Assembly: GCA_947643685.1 (NCBI GenBank)
Contig: CANRXD010000099.1
Span: forward strand, 1 to 6,626
Source of the DNA: an uncultured Clostridium sp.
GTDB taxonomy: Bacteria > Bacillota > Clostridia > Lachnospirales > Lachnospiraceae
Direction of reading: 5' to 3'
Length of the DNA stretch: 6,626 bases
Shown: in pieces, positions 1 to 4,942 of the stretch
Layout: each line of letters starts with the position of its first letter
Position numbering within the stretch: the stretch's first letter is position 1
The notes under the pieces: model-generated
The model's database searches: none
Told to the model about the DNA's origin: nothing
What the model saw: the letters and a program-made list of their open reading frames with translations, nothing else
Made by a program: the position numbers and the translations under genes

Positions 1-531
1 CTGTGGTGCGGTCCCAAGTCTCCGGTATATGGAAAAGATAATATGGCTACTTTTGAGGGATATTTTGTAGCAGACAAGACTGTGGCCAAGGAAACCATGA
101 ACCCCTATTATAAGCTGAGTACAAAAGAAGAATTCTGTGATAAAATTCTGAAAGAATTTGGCCTGCCTGTGGAGGGTTCCCACATCATCAACGGCCATGT
201 TCCGGTAAAGCTTAAAGATGGTGAAAGCCCGGTGAAGGGAAATGGAAAGCTGTTTGTAATTGATGGAGGCCTTTCCAAATCCTACCAACCAAAGACAGGA
301 ATTGCGGGATATACGCTGATTTTCAACTCGCGCCATCTGGCACTGGCAGAGCATAAGCCTTTTGATCCGAACCATGAGAACACGCCCAAAGTAACTATTG
401 TAGAAAAAATGAAAAAGCGTGTGATGGTGGCCGATACGGATACCGGAAAAGAACTGGCGGCAAAAATTGCAGATCTGAAGGAGCTGGTTGCGGCTTACCG
501 GGGCGGTATTTTAAAAGAAAAATTAGAGTAA
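1..531 (+). CDS. fbp: Fructose-1,6-bisphosphatase class III, C-terminal part (5' end outside window)
   Basis: The frame is open from base 1 and continues upstream of the first internal ATG (base 43), reading LWCGPKSPVYGKDNMATFEGYF. This is therefore the last 176 residues of a longer protein, not a small gene. The segment matches the C-terminal part of the Firmicutes class III fructose-1,6-bisphosphatase, normally about 640-670 residues. Visible landmarks are the WCGPKSP start, the metal-site-like NGHVPVK stretch, and FVIDGGLSKSYQ followed by GIAGYTLIFNSRHLALAEHKPF. The enzyme hydrolyses fructose-1,6-bisphosphate to fructose-6-phosphate in gluconeogenesis and belongs to the metallophosphoesterase superfamily, unlike class I/II FBPases. 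The reading frame is intact to TAA at 529-531. The next gene begins 24 bases later without an intervening terminator, so the two are probably co-transcribed. Confidence 0.95.
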   Translation: MWCGPKSPVYGKDNMATFEGYFVADKTVAKETMNPYYKLSTKEEFCDKILKEFGLPVEGSHIINGHVPVKLKDGESPVKGNGKLFVIDGGLSKSYQPKTGIAGYTLIFNSRHLALAEHKPFDPNHENTPKVTIVEKMKKRVMVADTDTGKELAAKIADLKELVAAYRGGILKEKLE

Positions 532-555
532 CCTATAACATCTAAGGAGAACTGA

Positions 556-1044
556 ATGAGCAAAGAAGAATATCTGAGAGGTCTGGAGGAGGCGCTGGCC
601 GGGGAAGTTCCGGCATCAGTGATTCGGGAAAATATGAATTATTACAATTCTTATCTTTCCCAGGAAATGGCAAAAGGAAGAACGGTGGACGAAATTGCAG
701 AGGAGATCGGGGAACCGAGGATTGTCGCCAGAACCATCATAGACTCCTGTGAGGCATCAGGAGAGGCGTTTGGGACTGAAGGGGATCCATATGGGAGTGA
801 TGGAGAGGGAGCTTACGAAAGCTCTTTTGACAGAAATCCTTACGGAGGGAATACCTCTCCTCAGATTCATTATTTAAATCTGAACAAGTGGTACTGGAAG
901 CTTCTGCTGATTCTTATGGCATTGGCTGTGGGCTCCCTTGTATTCAGCATTGTCGGAGGAATTTTCGCACTGCTGATCCGATTTGCCGGACCGATTCTCA
1001 TAATTTTTCTGGTGATCTGGTTCTTTAGAAATATCAGAGACTGA
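556..1044 (+). CDS. DUF1700/HAAS-domain membrane protein
   Basis: This 162-residue protein starts at ATG 556, with AAGGAG (544-549) six bases upstream. The N-terminal 60 or so residues (MSKEEYLRGLEEAL, then a YYNSYLSQEMAKGRTVDEIAEEIGEP core) fit the helical DUF1700/HAAS module often found with PadR-type regulators. A Gly/Ser/Asp/Glu-rich, probably disordered linker spans about residues 70-105. The C-terminal 50 residues (KWYWKLLLILMALAVGS onward, then LLIRFAGPILIIFLVIWFF) form two close hydrophobic helices ending in a short charged tail. It is likely a small membrane protein with a cytosolic helical head, possibly a signalling or anti-regulator partner; its exact role is unknown. No PadR gene is visible beside it, which is unusual for the family. 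It sits behind fbp and is closed by a terminator, so it ends that transcript. Confidence 0.8.
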   Translation: MSKEEYLRGLEEALAGEVPASVIRENMNYYNSYLSQEMAKGRTVDEIAEEIGEPRIVARTIIDSCEASGEAFGTEGDPYGSDGEGAYESSFDRNPYGGNTSPQIHYLNLNKWYWKLLLILMALAVGSLVFSIVGGIFALLIRFAGPILIIFLVIWFFRNIRD

Positions 1045-1047
1045 CAG

Positions 1048-1073
1048 AAACCCGCAGGATTCTGCGGGTTTTT
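1048..1073 (+). terminator. Intrinsic terminator after DUF1700 gene
   Basis: The 7-bp stem CCCGCAG (1051-1057) / CTGCGGG (1062-1068) has a GATT loop. It is extended by AAA/TTT pairs and followed by five T residues (1069-1073). It lies four bases after the stop codon and ends the fbp-DUF1700 transcript. Confidence 0.9.
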
Positions 1074-1129
1074 CATATAATGGAAAAACGAAAGAAAATA
1101 TTAAGAATGTATGAATTTAGTCGAATCGG

Positions 1130-1158
1130 TTGACAAAAACATCAGAAGGAAATATAAT
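1130..1158 (+). promoter_or_regulatory. Consensus sigma-A promoter for the NlpC/P60 hydrolase
   Basis: TTGACA (1130-1135) and TATAAT (1153-1158) are separated by exactly 17 bases, a perfect match to the housekeeping promoter consensus. Transcription would start near 1165, leaving a leader of about 64 bases before the ATG at 1229. Confidence 0.9.
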
Positions 1159-1163
1159 TTGTT

Positions 1164-1190
1164 TGTAACAGGATTTAACATATTTGTAAC
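1164..1190 (+). promoter_or_regulatory. Phased TGTAAC-type repeats, possible WalR-like operator
   Basis: Three related hexamers occur in the same orientation: TGTAAC (1164-1169), TTTAAC (1174-1179) and TGTAAC (1185-1190). Their starts are 10 and 11 bases apart, so all face the same side of the helix. The outer two sit in identical TTTGTAACA nonamers (1162-1170 and 1183-1191). The Bacillus WalR recognition pattern is TGTWAH-N5-TGTWAH; the second and third hexamers fit it with one mismatch. WalR classically controls NlpC/P60 and other cell wall hydrolases, which is what follows here. The site covers the predicted transcription start, a position expected for repression. Binding is inferred. Confidence 0.45.
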
Positions 1191-1228
1191 AAAAGATAAA
1201 AAACGTAAAAAAAATGTTAGGGGAATAT

Positions 1229-1942
1229 ATGACAAACAAATTATTTAAAACTATTGGATTTTTCTGCTTCTGTACTGCAATAGTGGCTGCCGGGCCCCAA
1301 AGGACTCTGGCTGACCAGGAAAGCCCGGAATACCAGACAAGCACCGCGATGCTGATTCGTGTGGATGATATGAGCACGGATATCCATTCTGAGCCTAGCG
1401 AGGATTCTGAAATTGTGGGACAGGCCCATACAGGCGCTACATATGATGTTCTTGAACTGGTAGACGGCCAGTGGGCGAAAATTTCCGCAGGAGATTTTGA
1501 AGGATATTTAAATACGGTGACGGCAGCTGCGACTGTTGCCGAAACCGCAGAGGAAGTAGTCGTGGATGTGGCAGCAAAGAGACGGGATGATCTGGTAGAA
1601 TATGCGGTACAGTTTGTCGGCAACCGCTATGTGTATGGCGGAACCAATCCCAACACAGGGGCGGACTGTTCCGGATTCACTTCTTATGTGATGAGAAATT
1701 CTGCGGGAGTTGAACTGCCCCATTCTTCCAGCGGACAGTCAGGGCATGGCCGGGCTGTCAGCGCAGCGGAAATACGCCCGGGAGATCTGGTTTTCTATGG
1801 AAGCGGAAGCCGCATTAACCACGTAGCCCTGTATATCGGTGATGGCCAGGTGGTCCATGCTTCCAATGAAAGAAATGGAATCAGGATTTCCAACTGGAGA
1901 TATAGAAATCCGGTAAAAATTGTAAATGTGATGGGAGATTAA
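1229..1942 (+). CDS. Secreted SH3b-NlpC/P60 peptidoglycan hydrolase
   Basis: This 237-residue exported cell wall hydrolase starts at ATG 1229. AGGGG (1219-1223) is correctly spaced for that codon, whereas the in-frame ATG at 1214 would place the RBS inside the gene. Residues 1-26 form a signal peptide: basic MTNKLFK, a hydrophobic core, then a likely cut after RTLA. Residues about 38-95 form a bacterial SH3 domain (DIHSEPSEDSEIVG ... GDFEGYLNTVT), expected to bind peptidoglycan. After an Ala/Val/Glu-rich linker, residues about 115-237 form an NlpC/P60 domain. The catalytic triad is visible: Cys147 in ADCSGF, His198 in NHVALYIGDG, and His210 in VVHA. Such enzymes are typically gamma-D-glutamyl-diaminopimelate endopeptidases that cut stem peptides during growth or separation. 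It is monocistronic, with its own promoter and terminator. Confidence 0.93.
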   Translation: MTNKLFKTIGFFCFCTAIVAAGPQRTLADQESPEYQTSTAMLIRVDDMSTDIHSEPSEDSEIVGQAHTGATYDVLELVDGQWAKISAGDFEGYLNTVTAAATVAETAEEVVVDVAAKRRDDLVEYAVQFVGNRYVYGGTNPNTGADCSGFTSYVMRNSAGVELPHSSSGQSGHGRAVSAAEIRPGDLVFYGSGSRINHVALYIGDGQVVHASNERNGIRISNWRYRNPVKIVNVMGD

Positions 1943-1980
1943 GTAATCGTTTAGTATCTGAAATATTATGGGACAAATCA

Positions 1981-2020
1981 AACAGCCCGCAGGGAAAGGA
2001 AAAGCCTGCGGGCTGTTTTT
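1981..2020 (+). terminator. Strong intrinsic terminator after NlpC/P60 gene, possibly bidirectional
   Basis: A perfect 13-bp stem, AACAGCCCGCAGG (1981-1993) / CCTGCGGGCTGTT (2005-2017), has an 11-base loop and ends in a T run (2016-2020). Read on the minus strand, the same hairpin is followed by TTTGATTTG, a weaker U-tract. It may therefore also stop transcription from the convergent folT gene. Confidence 0.92.
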
Positions 2021-2026
2021 ACTTTA

Positions 2027-2094
2027 TTCCCGCGGCCAATGAGCCGGGTGCCACACCTGCACGGGCATCCGGTTCATTGCCGCGGGGAATTTTT
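2027..2094 (+). terminator. Second long hairpin with T-run in the convergent region
   Basis: An arm at 2027-2052 pairs with 2064-2089 to give about 25 pairs, with single-base bulges at 2037 and 2084, an 11-base loop (2053-2063) and five T residues (2090-2094). Two of the pairs are G-U only in the plus-strand RNA (2043 with 2073, 2048 with 2068). On the minus strand these become C-A mismatches and no U-run follows. It therefore looks like a plus-strand terminator or structured RNA placed just after the first terminator. Its role beyond backup termination is unknown. Confidence 0.65.
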
Positions 2095-2114
2095 GACGGG
2101 AGTTGCAGCAGACA

Positions 2115-2678
2115 TTACTGACGTTTGCCGTGGCGAATCAGACGAAATGCACCTGCCTGTTCCAGGGCTTTTGCAACCAGAATAAAAAGCAGGGAGTCCA
2201 CCGGCCATTGAATCAGGTTTTTTATGATCCGGGCCGGAAGAATGGCCAGATAGCCCTTCCCGTTCAATAAGGAAAGCCAGTAGGTGCCGAGGATGATGTT
2301 GCAGAGAATTACAACAATAAGCTTTGCTGCCAGCATCCGGCGCAGGCTTAAAGGCCGCTTATAGAGAAAAAGTCCATAAATGAAAGCAGCCAGCATGGCA
2401 TTGAAGGTAAAGCCGAACATGAATCCTCCATCCGGCTTTATGAGATACTTTACCACGTCCATGGCGCCGCCGAACAGACATCCCACCACAGGGCCGAACA
2501 GATAGTCCACCAGTTCGTTGGGCAGGGCTCCAAGACCGATTTTTAAATTGGGGGTTACACGGATGGAATAATATCCAAGAACCACAGACATTGCGCCGAA
2601 CATGGCACAGGTAGTGACTGTGCTTACATTTTTGAATTCATGATAGGATTCAGAAATCAAAGCAAGCAATTTTTTCAT
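2115..2678 (-). CDS. folT: ECF transporter S component, folate family (FolT-like)
   Basis: This 187-residue, very hydrophobic protein starts at the minus-strand ATG at 2678. GGAGG (2690-2686) lies seven bases upstream; the frame extends further up, but that part is leader RNA. After a short amphipathic N-terminus (MKKLLALISESYHEFKN) come about six membrane helices. The first contains AMFGA (residues 25-29), fitting the AxxxA patch by which S components contact the EcfT coupling subunit. The segment TPNLKIGLGALPNELVDYLFGP, then GGAMDVVKYLIKPDGGFMFGF, is typical of the folate S-component family. It would capture folate at the outer membrane face and work with a shared EcfA/A'/T module encoded elsewhere. 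The THF riboswitch directly upstream independently supports folate as the substrate. Family-level call strong; substrate call strong by context. Confidence 0.92.
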   Translation of the reverse strand: MKKLLALISESYHEFKNVSTVTTCAMFGAMSVVLGYYSIRVTPNLKIGLGALPNELVDYLFGPVVGCLFGGAMDVVKYLIKPDGGFMFGFTFNAMLAAFIYGLFLYKRPLSLRRMLAAKLIVVILCNIILGTYWLSLLNGKGYLAILPARIIKNLIQWPVDSLLFILVAKALEQAGAFRLIRHGKRQ

Positions 2679-2682
2679 AAAA

Positions 2683-2863
2683 ATACCTCCTTTGCAGAAT
2701 TCCGGTAACGGTTCGGATAACATCTGAACGGTTACGGCACACGGCCACTTAGAATTGCTTCGCGATGGGCCGTATGCTCGTGCCACTGCATTTTCATACG
2801 GTCAGCACGTAAAACGTGCAGGCCTACCTGAACTGCTGCGAATTCTGACGCAACAGGAGGTAT
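2683..2863 (-). promoter_or_regulatory. folT leader: long-range RBS-sequestering expression platform
   Basis: Between the THF aptamer and folT the minus-strand RNA has two distant segments that match in order. AUACCUCCU (2863-2855) is fully complementary to the Shine-Dalgarno region AGGAGGUAU (2691-2683). UUG (2853-2851) matches CAA (2694-2692). CAGAAUUC (2847-2840) matches GAAUUCUG (2702-2695). Together these give about 20 pairs with bulges of one and three bases on the upstream strand, burying the RBS. The enclosed stretch (2839-2703) holds its own hairpins: CAGG/CCUG (2830-2819), CACGU/ACGUG (2818-2806), CCGUAUG/CAUACGG (2801-2770) and GUAACCGUUC/GAACCGUUAC (2735-2705, one mismatch). No U-run terminator is visible, so control is likely translational. 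This is a reading of the sequence, not a computed fold. Confidence 0.65.
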
Positions 2864-2879
2864 GTGAAAATCCTCTGAG

Positions 2880-2976
2880 GCAGTGGGATGCGATATGTGC
2901 ACCGCGGGCTCTGACCCTTCGTCCCGCCAGCAACTCCCCGTCTGGCAGGCACTTAACGCGCACACGTCTACTCTGC
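2880..2976 (-). ncRNA. Tetrahydrofolate (THF) riboswitch aptamer upstream of folT
   Basis: The minus-strand RNA matches the THF riboswitch in order and spacing. P1 is GCAG (2976-2973) with CUGC (2883-2880), followed by AGUAGA. P2 is GUGUGC with GCACAU. Next comes the conserved GCGUUAAGUG. P3 is CCUGCCAG with CUGGCGGG (one G-U), closing a loop containing GGGGAG. Conserved ACGAAG follows, then P4 GGGU/GCCC with a CAGA loop, then GCGGUG and GCAUCCC. The GGGA in the P3 loop can pair with UCCC near P1, consistent with the known pseudoknot. The class binds reduced folates and usually lowers expression of folate uptake or synthesis genes; a folate transporter gene lies directly downstream. Confidence 0.95.
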
Positions 2977-2995
2977 ATATTTTATATTACTGTCA

Positions 2996-3035
2996 CAGGA
3001 GCAAGATATCTTTTGCTCCTGGCATCATCATATCA
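2996..3035 (-). promoter_or_regulatory. Candidate extended -10 promoter and 5' hairpin of folT transcript
   Basis: On the minus strand TGA-TATGAT (3035-3027) matches an extended -10 element, with only a poor -35 (TTCTCT, 3055-3050). Transcription would start near 3020. The RNA would open with a 9-bp hairpin, CAGGAGCAA (plus-strand 2996-3004) against TTGCTCCTG (3013-3021), lying about 20 bases before the aptamer. Such 5' hairpins can stabilise leaders. The hairpin is clear; the promoter is a moderate guess. Confidence 0.4.
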
Positions 3036-3090
3036 CAGGATTGCACGAAAGAGAAGCGGAATTTCAGAATATTTTCGCTGTTTTGCTGTC

Positions 3091-3119
3091 TGTACATTTC
3101 ATAACACCCATTTTATAAT
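3091..3119 (+). promoter_or_regulatory. Candidate sigma-A promoter for the MATE gene
   Basis: TGTACA (3091-3096, four of six matches to TTGACA) is followed after 17 bases by a perfect TATAAT (3114-3119). The start would lie near 3126, giving a leader of about 73 bases. The inverted repeat GTAA-TTG-TTAC (3125-3135) sits on the predicted start and could be an operator. Confidence 0.6.
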
Positions 3120-3198
3120 GTATCGTAATTGTTACTGATTGTGATATCAGGGTCAAAAGGTCATACATATCAGAAACATGTACTCAGGAGGAATGACA

Positions 3199-4551
3199 AT
3201 GAGCAGAAGCGAGGGAAAGGATTTAACAGCAGGCGCTCCTCTGAAACTGATTTTGGGTTTTGCAATTCCCATGCTGCTGGGATTTTTGTTTCAGCAGTTT
3301 TACAATATGGTGGATACCATCATTGTGGGCCAGTGTCTGGGGGTTACCGCATTGGCGGCAGTGGGTTCCACCGGTTCCATCAATTTCATGATCAATGGAT
3401 TCTGCATCGGTGTTTCCAATGGTTTTGCCATACCGGTGGCACAAAAATTCGGTGCGGGAGACCATAAAGGCATGAGAAAATTTGTGGCCAATGCCGTCTG
3501 GCTGGCGGCCGCTTTTTCGGCGGTTATGACAGTGATTGTGGGAATTCTCTGCATGGATATTTTAAGATGGATGAATACGCCATCAGACATCATCGACGGT
3601 GCTTATGATTACATATTTGTGATTTTTCTGGGAATTCCGGTCACATACTTTTACAATCTTCTGGCGGGAATCATCCGAAGTCTTGGAGACAGTAAAACGC
3701 CGGTATATTTCCTTTTACTGTCCTCGGTTTTAAATATCGGACTGGATTTTTTTACCATTCTTGTGATGGGGATGGGTGTGGGCGGCCCGGCTCTGGCAAC
3801 AGTGGTTTCCCAGGGGATTTCCGCGGTTTTGTGTCTGGTCTATATGGTGAAAAATTTTCCGATTCTTAAAATGACTTTGGACGAGAAAAGACCGGACGGC
3901 GACATGATAAAAGTGCTTTGTGTCATGGGAATTCCCATGGGACTTCAGTATTCCATTACGGCCATCGGGAGCGTAGTGCTCCAGACGGCCGTGAATTCCC
4001 TGGGTTCCCTGGCTGTCGCGGCGGTATCCACAGGGAGCAAAGTCAGCATGTTTTTCTGTGCCCCCTTTGATGCCCTTGGCGGCACCATGGCCACCTACGC
4101 AGGGCAGAACGTGGGTGCAAGAAAACTGGACCGGGTAAAACAGGGCGTTTGGACAGCCAATGTCATCGGATTTATTTATTCCATTGCCGCTTTTGCGTTT
4201 TTATATTTCTTTGGGAGGCATATTGCCCTGCTGTTTATGGATGAGAAAGAAACGGAGCTGATCGGACAGGTAGCCTTATTTCTCAGGATCAACAGTCTGT
4301 TTTATATTCCTCTTACCATGGTCAATGTGGTTCGGTTTGCTATCCAGGGGCTGGGATACAGTATCTTTGCTATTCTGGCAGGTGTCTGCGAAATGGCGGC
4401 CAGAGCATTTGTGGGATTTGTACTGGTGCCTGTGTTCGGCTTTCTGCCGGCCTGCTTTGCCAGCCCTCTGGCCTGGATTTGCGCGGATTTGTTTTTAATT
4501 CCGGCTTTCAGTCATTGTATTAAAAAGTTAAAATTTATGTTTGGCGAATAG
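3199..4551 (+). CDS. MATE-family multidrug/cation antiporter
   Basis: This protein has 450 residues from ATG 3199. AGGAGGA (3186-3192) is well spaced for this codon but abuts ATG 3193 and lies inside the frame opened by ATG 3178, so the third ATG was chosen. About 12 membrane helices form the two six-helix lobes of the MATE (MatE) fold. The N-lobe opens with the characteristic LTAGAPLKLILGFAIPMLLG followed by QQFYNMVDTIIVG. A charged cytosolic link (about residues 217-238) leads to the second lobe beginning near MGIPMGLQYSITAIGS. The length matches the family norm. MATE proteins export cationic drugs or metabolites using a sodium or proton gradient; the substrate cannot be told from sequence. 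The gene is divergent from folT and shares a 520-base intergenic region with it; that neighbour does not by itself imply a folate role. Confidence 0.93.
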   Translation: MSRSEGKDLTAGAPLKLILGFAIPMLLGFLFQQFYNMVDTIIVGQCLGVTALAAVGSTGSINFMINGFCIGVSNGFAIPVAQKFGAGDHKGMRKFVANAVWLAAAFSAVMTVIVGILCMDILRWMNTPSDIIDGAYDYIFVIFLGIPVTYFYNLLAGIIRSLGDSKTPVYFLLLSSVLNIGLDFFTILVMGMGVGGPALATVVSQGISAVLCLVYMVKNFPILKMTLDEKRPDGDMIKVLCVMGIPMGLQYSITAIGSVVLQTAVNSLGSLAVAAVSTGSKVSMFFCAPFDALGGTMATYAGQNVGARKLDRVKQGVWTANVIGFIYSIAAFAFLYFFGRHIALLFMDEKETELIGQVALFLRINSLFYIPLTMVNVVRFAIQGLGYSIFAILAGVCEMAARAFVGFVLVPVFGFLPACFASPLAWICADLFLIPAFSHCIKKLKFMFGE

Positions 4552-4615
4552 ATTTTGAAAACCTGTGCCATACTAAGGGTGTAGTAAATGAAAACCACTT
4601 TAGGAGGTACTTCAA

Positions 4616-4807
4616 ATGTCTAAGAACAGCTATGATATGGACAACAGCACAAGAAACAGCAGCCAGAATAATAATCAGAACAGCAGCCAGAATAACAGTC
4701 AGAACAACAGTCAGAATAACAGCCAGAACAACAGCCAGAATAAAAGCCAGAACAGCAGCAAAAATTCCGGCAGAAACGGCAGCCAGAACTGCAGAGACAA
4801 CTACTAA
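4616..4807 (+). CDS. Small Asn/Ser/Gln-rich repeat protein, function unknown
   Basis: This 63-residue protein starts at ATG 4616, eight bases after a perfect AGGAGG (4602-4607), and is closed by its own terminator, so it is probably a real gene. Asn, Ser and Gln make up about 46 of the 63 residues. The core (residues 24-47) is six tandem SQNx units; the ends are less regular (MSKNSYDMDNSTRN at the start, NGSQNCRDNY at the end) with a single Cys near the C-terminus. There is no signal peptide, membrane helix or recognisable fold; it should be disordered. It could be a spore-associated or surface-associated low-complexity protein, but that is a guess. The sequence CATAC at 4569-4573, 18 bases after ATA (4548-4550), resembles a sporulation sigma-E promoter only loosely. 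The function cannot be assigned. Confidence 0.7.
   Translation: MSKNSYDMDNSTRNSSQNNNQNSSQNNSQNNSQNNSQNNSQNKSQNSSKNSGRNGSQNCRDNY
4685..4756 (+). repeat. Six tandem 12-bp units encoding SQNx
   Basis: The unit is AGC/AGT-CAG-AAY-AAC and similar, repeated six times in frame with third-base variation (AGC versus AGT, AAT versus AAC). The last two units diverge to SQNK and SQNS. Imperfect units continue on both sides. Such an array is prone to slippage, and a 12-base unit would keep the frame. Confidence 0.85.
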
Positions 4808-4824
4808 ACCATACAGTACAGAAC

Positions 4825-4860
4825 GCGGCAGGGAAATTGCTCCCTGCCGCACTTTACTTT
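4825..4860 (+). terminator. Intrinsic terminator after the Asn/Ser/Gln-rich gene
   Basis: A perfect 10-bp stem, GCGGCAGGGA (4825-4834) / TCCCTGCCGC (4841-4850), has an AATTGC loop, followed by the interrupted T-tract ACTTTACTTT (4851-4860). Confidence 0.8.
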
Positions 4861-4942
4861 CATACATCAGATTACGCTCGGTGTAACATGTCCCAGGACA
4901 AGGGAATATCTTATAGATAAGAATATATCAATGGAGGGAACC

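Noticed and set aside
2679..2786. N-terminal extension of folT to an upstream ATG
   Set aside because: The extension reads through the RBS and the leader hairpins, while the ATG at 2678 has a perfect GGAGG at normal distance and starts at the expected family position.
2979..2986. TATAAA (2986-2981) on the minus strand as the folT -10 box
   Set aside because: Transcription would begin inside the aptamer P1 strand and no -35 lies at proper distance; the extended -10 at 3035-3027 fits better.
2755..3138. Plus-strand open frame of 127 codons covering the folT leader
   Set aside because: It lies antisense to the THF aptamer and its linker and has no RBS at its start. Its apparent conservation in other genomes, if any, would be explained by the RNA structure.
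4588..4623. Eleven-codon frame (MKTTLGGTSNV) overlapping the start of the Asn/Ser/Gln-rich gene, considered as a leader peptide
   Set aside because: The upstream AAGGG is a possible but weak RBS, the peptide contains no attenuation-type codon run, and such short frames are common by chance.
4616..4807. CRISPR-like array reading of the tandem repeat
   Set aside because: Units are 12 bases with no unique spacers and preserve a reading frame, so this is a coding repeat.
4535..4867. Minus-strand hydrophobic 110-residue frame (Val/Ile/Leu/Ala repeats)
   Set aside because: It is the reverse reading of the AAC/AGC/CAG repeat, has no RBS, and runs through the terminator stem; its membrane-like look is a by-product of the repeat.
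4632..4886. Plus-strand frame rich in Arg/Thr/Ala over the repeat array
   Set aside because: It is a shifted reading of the same 12-bp repeats without an RBS and runs through the terminator.
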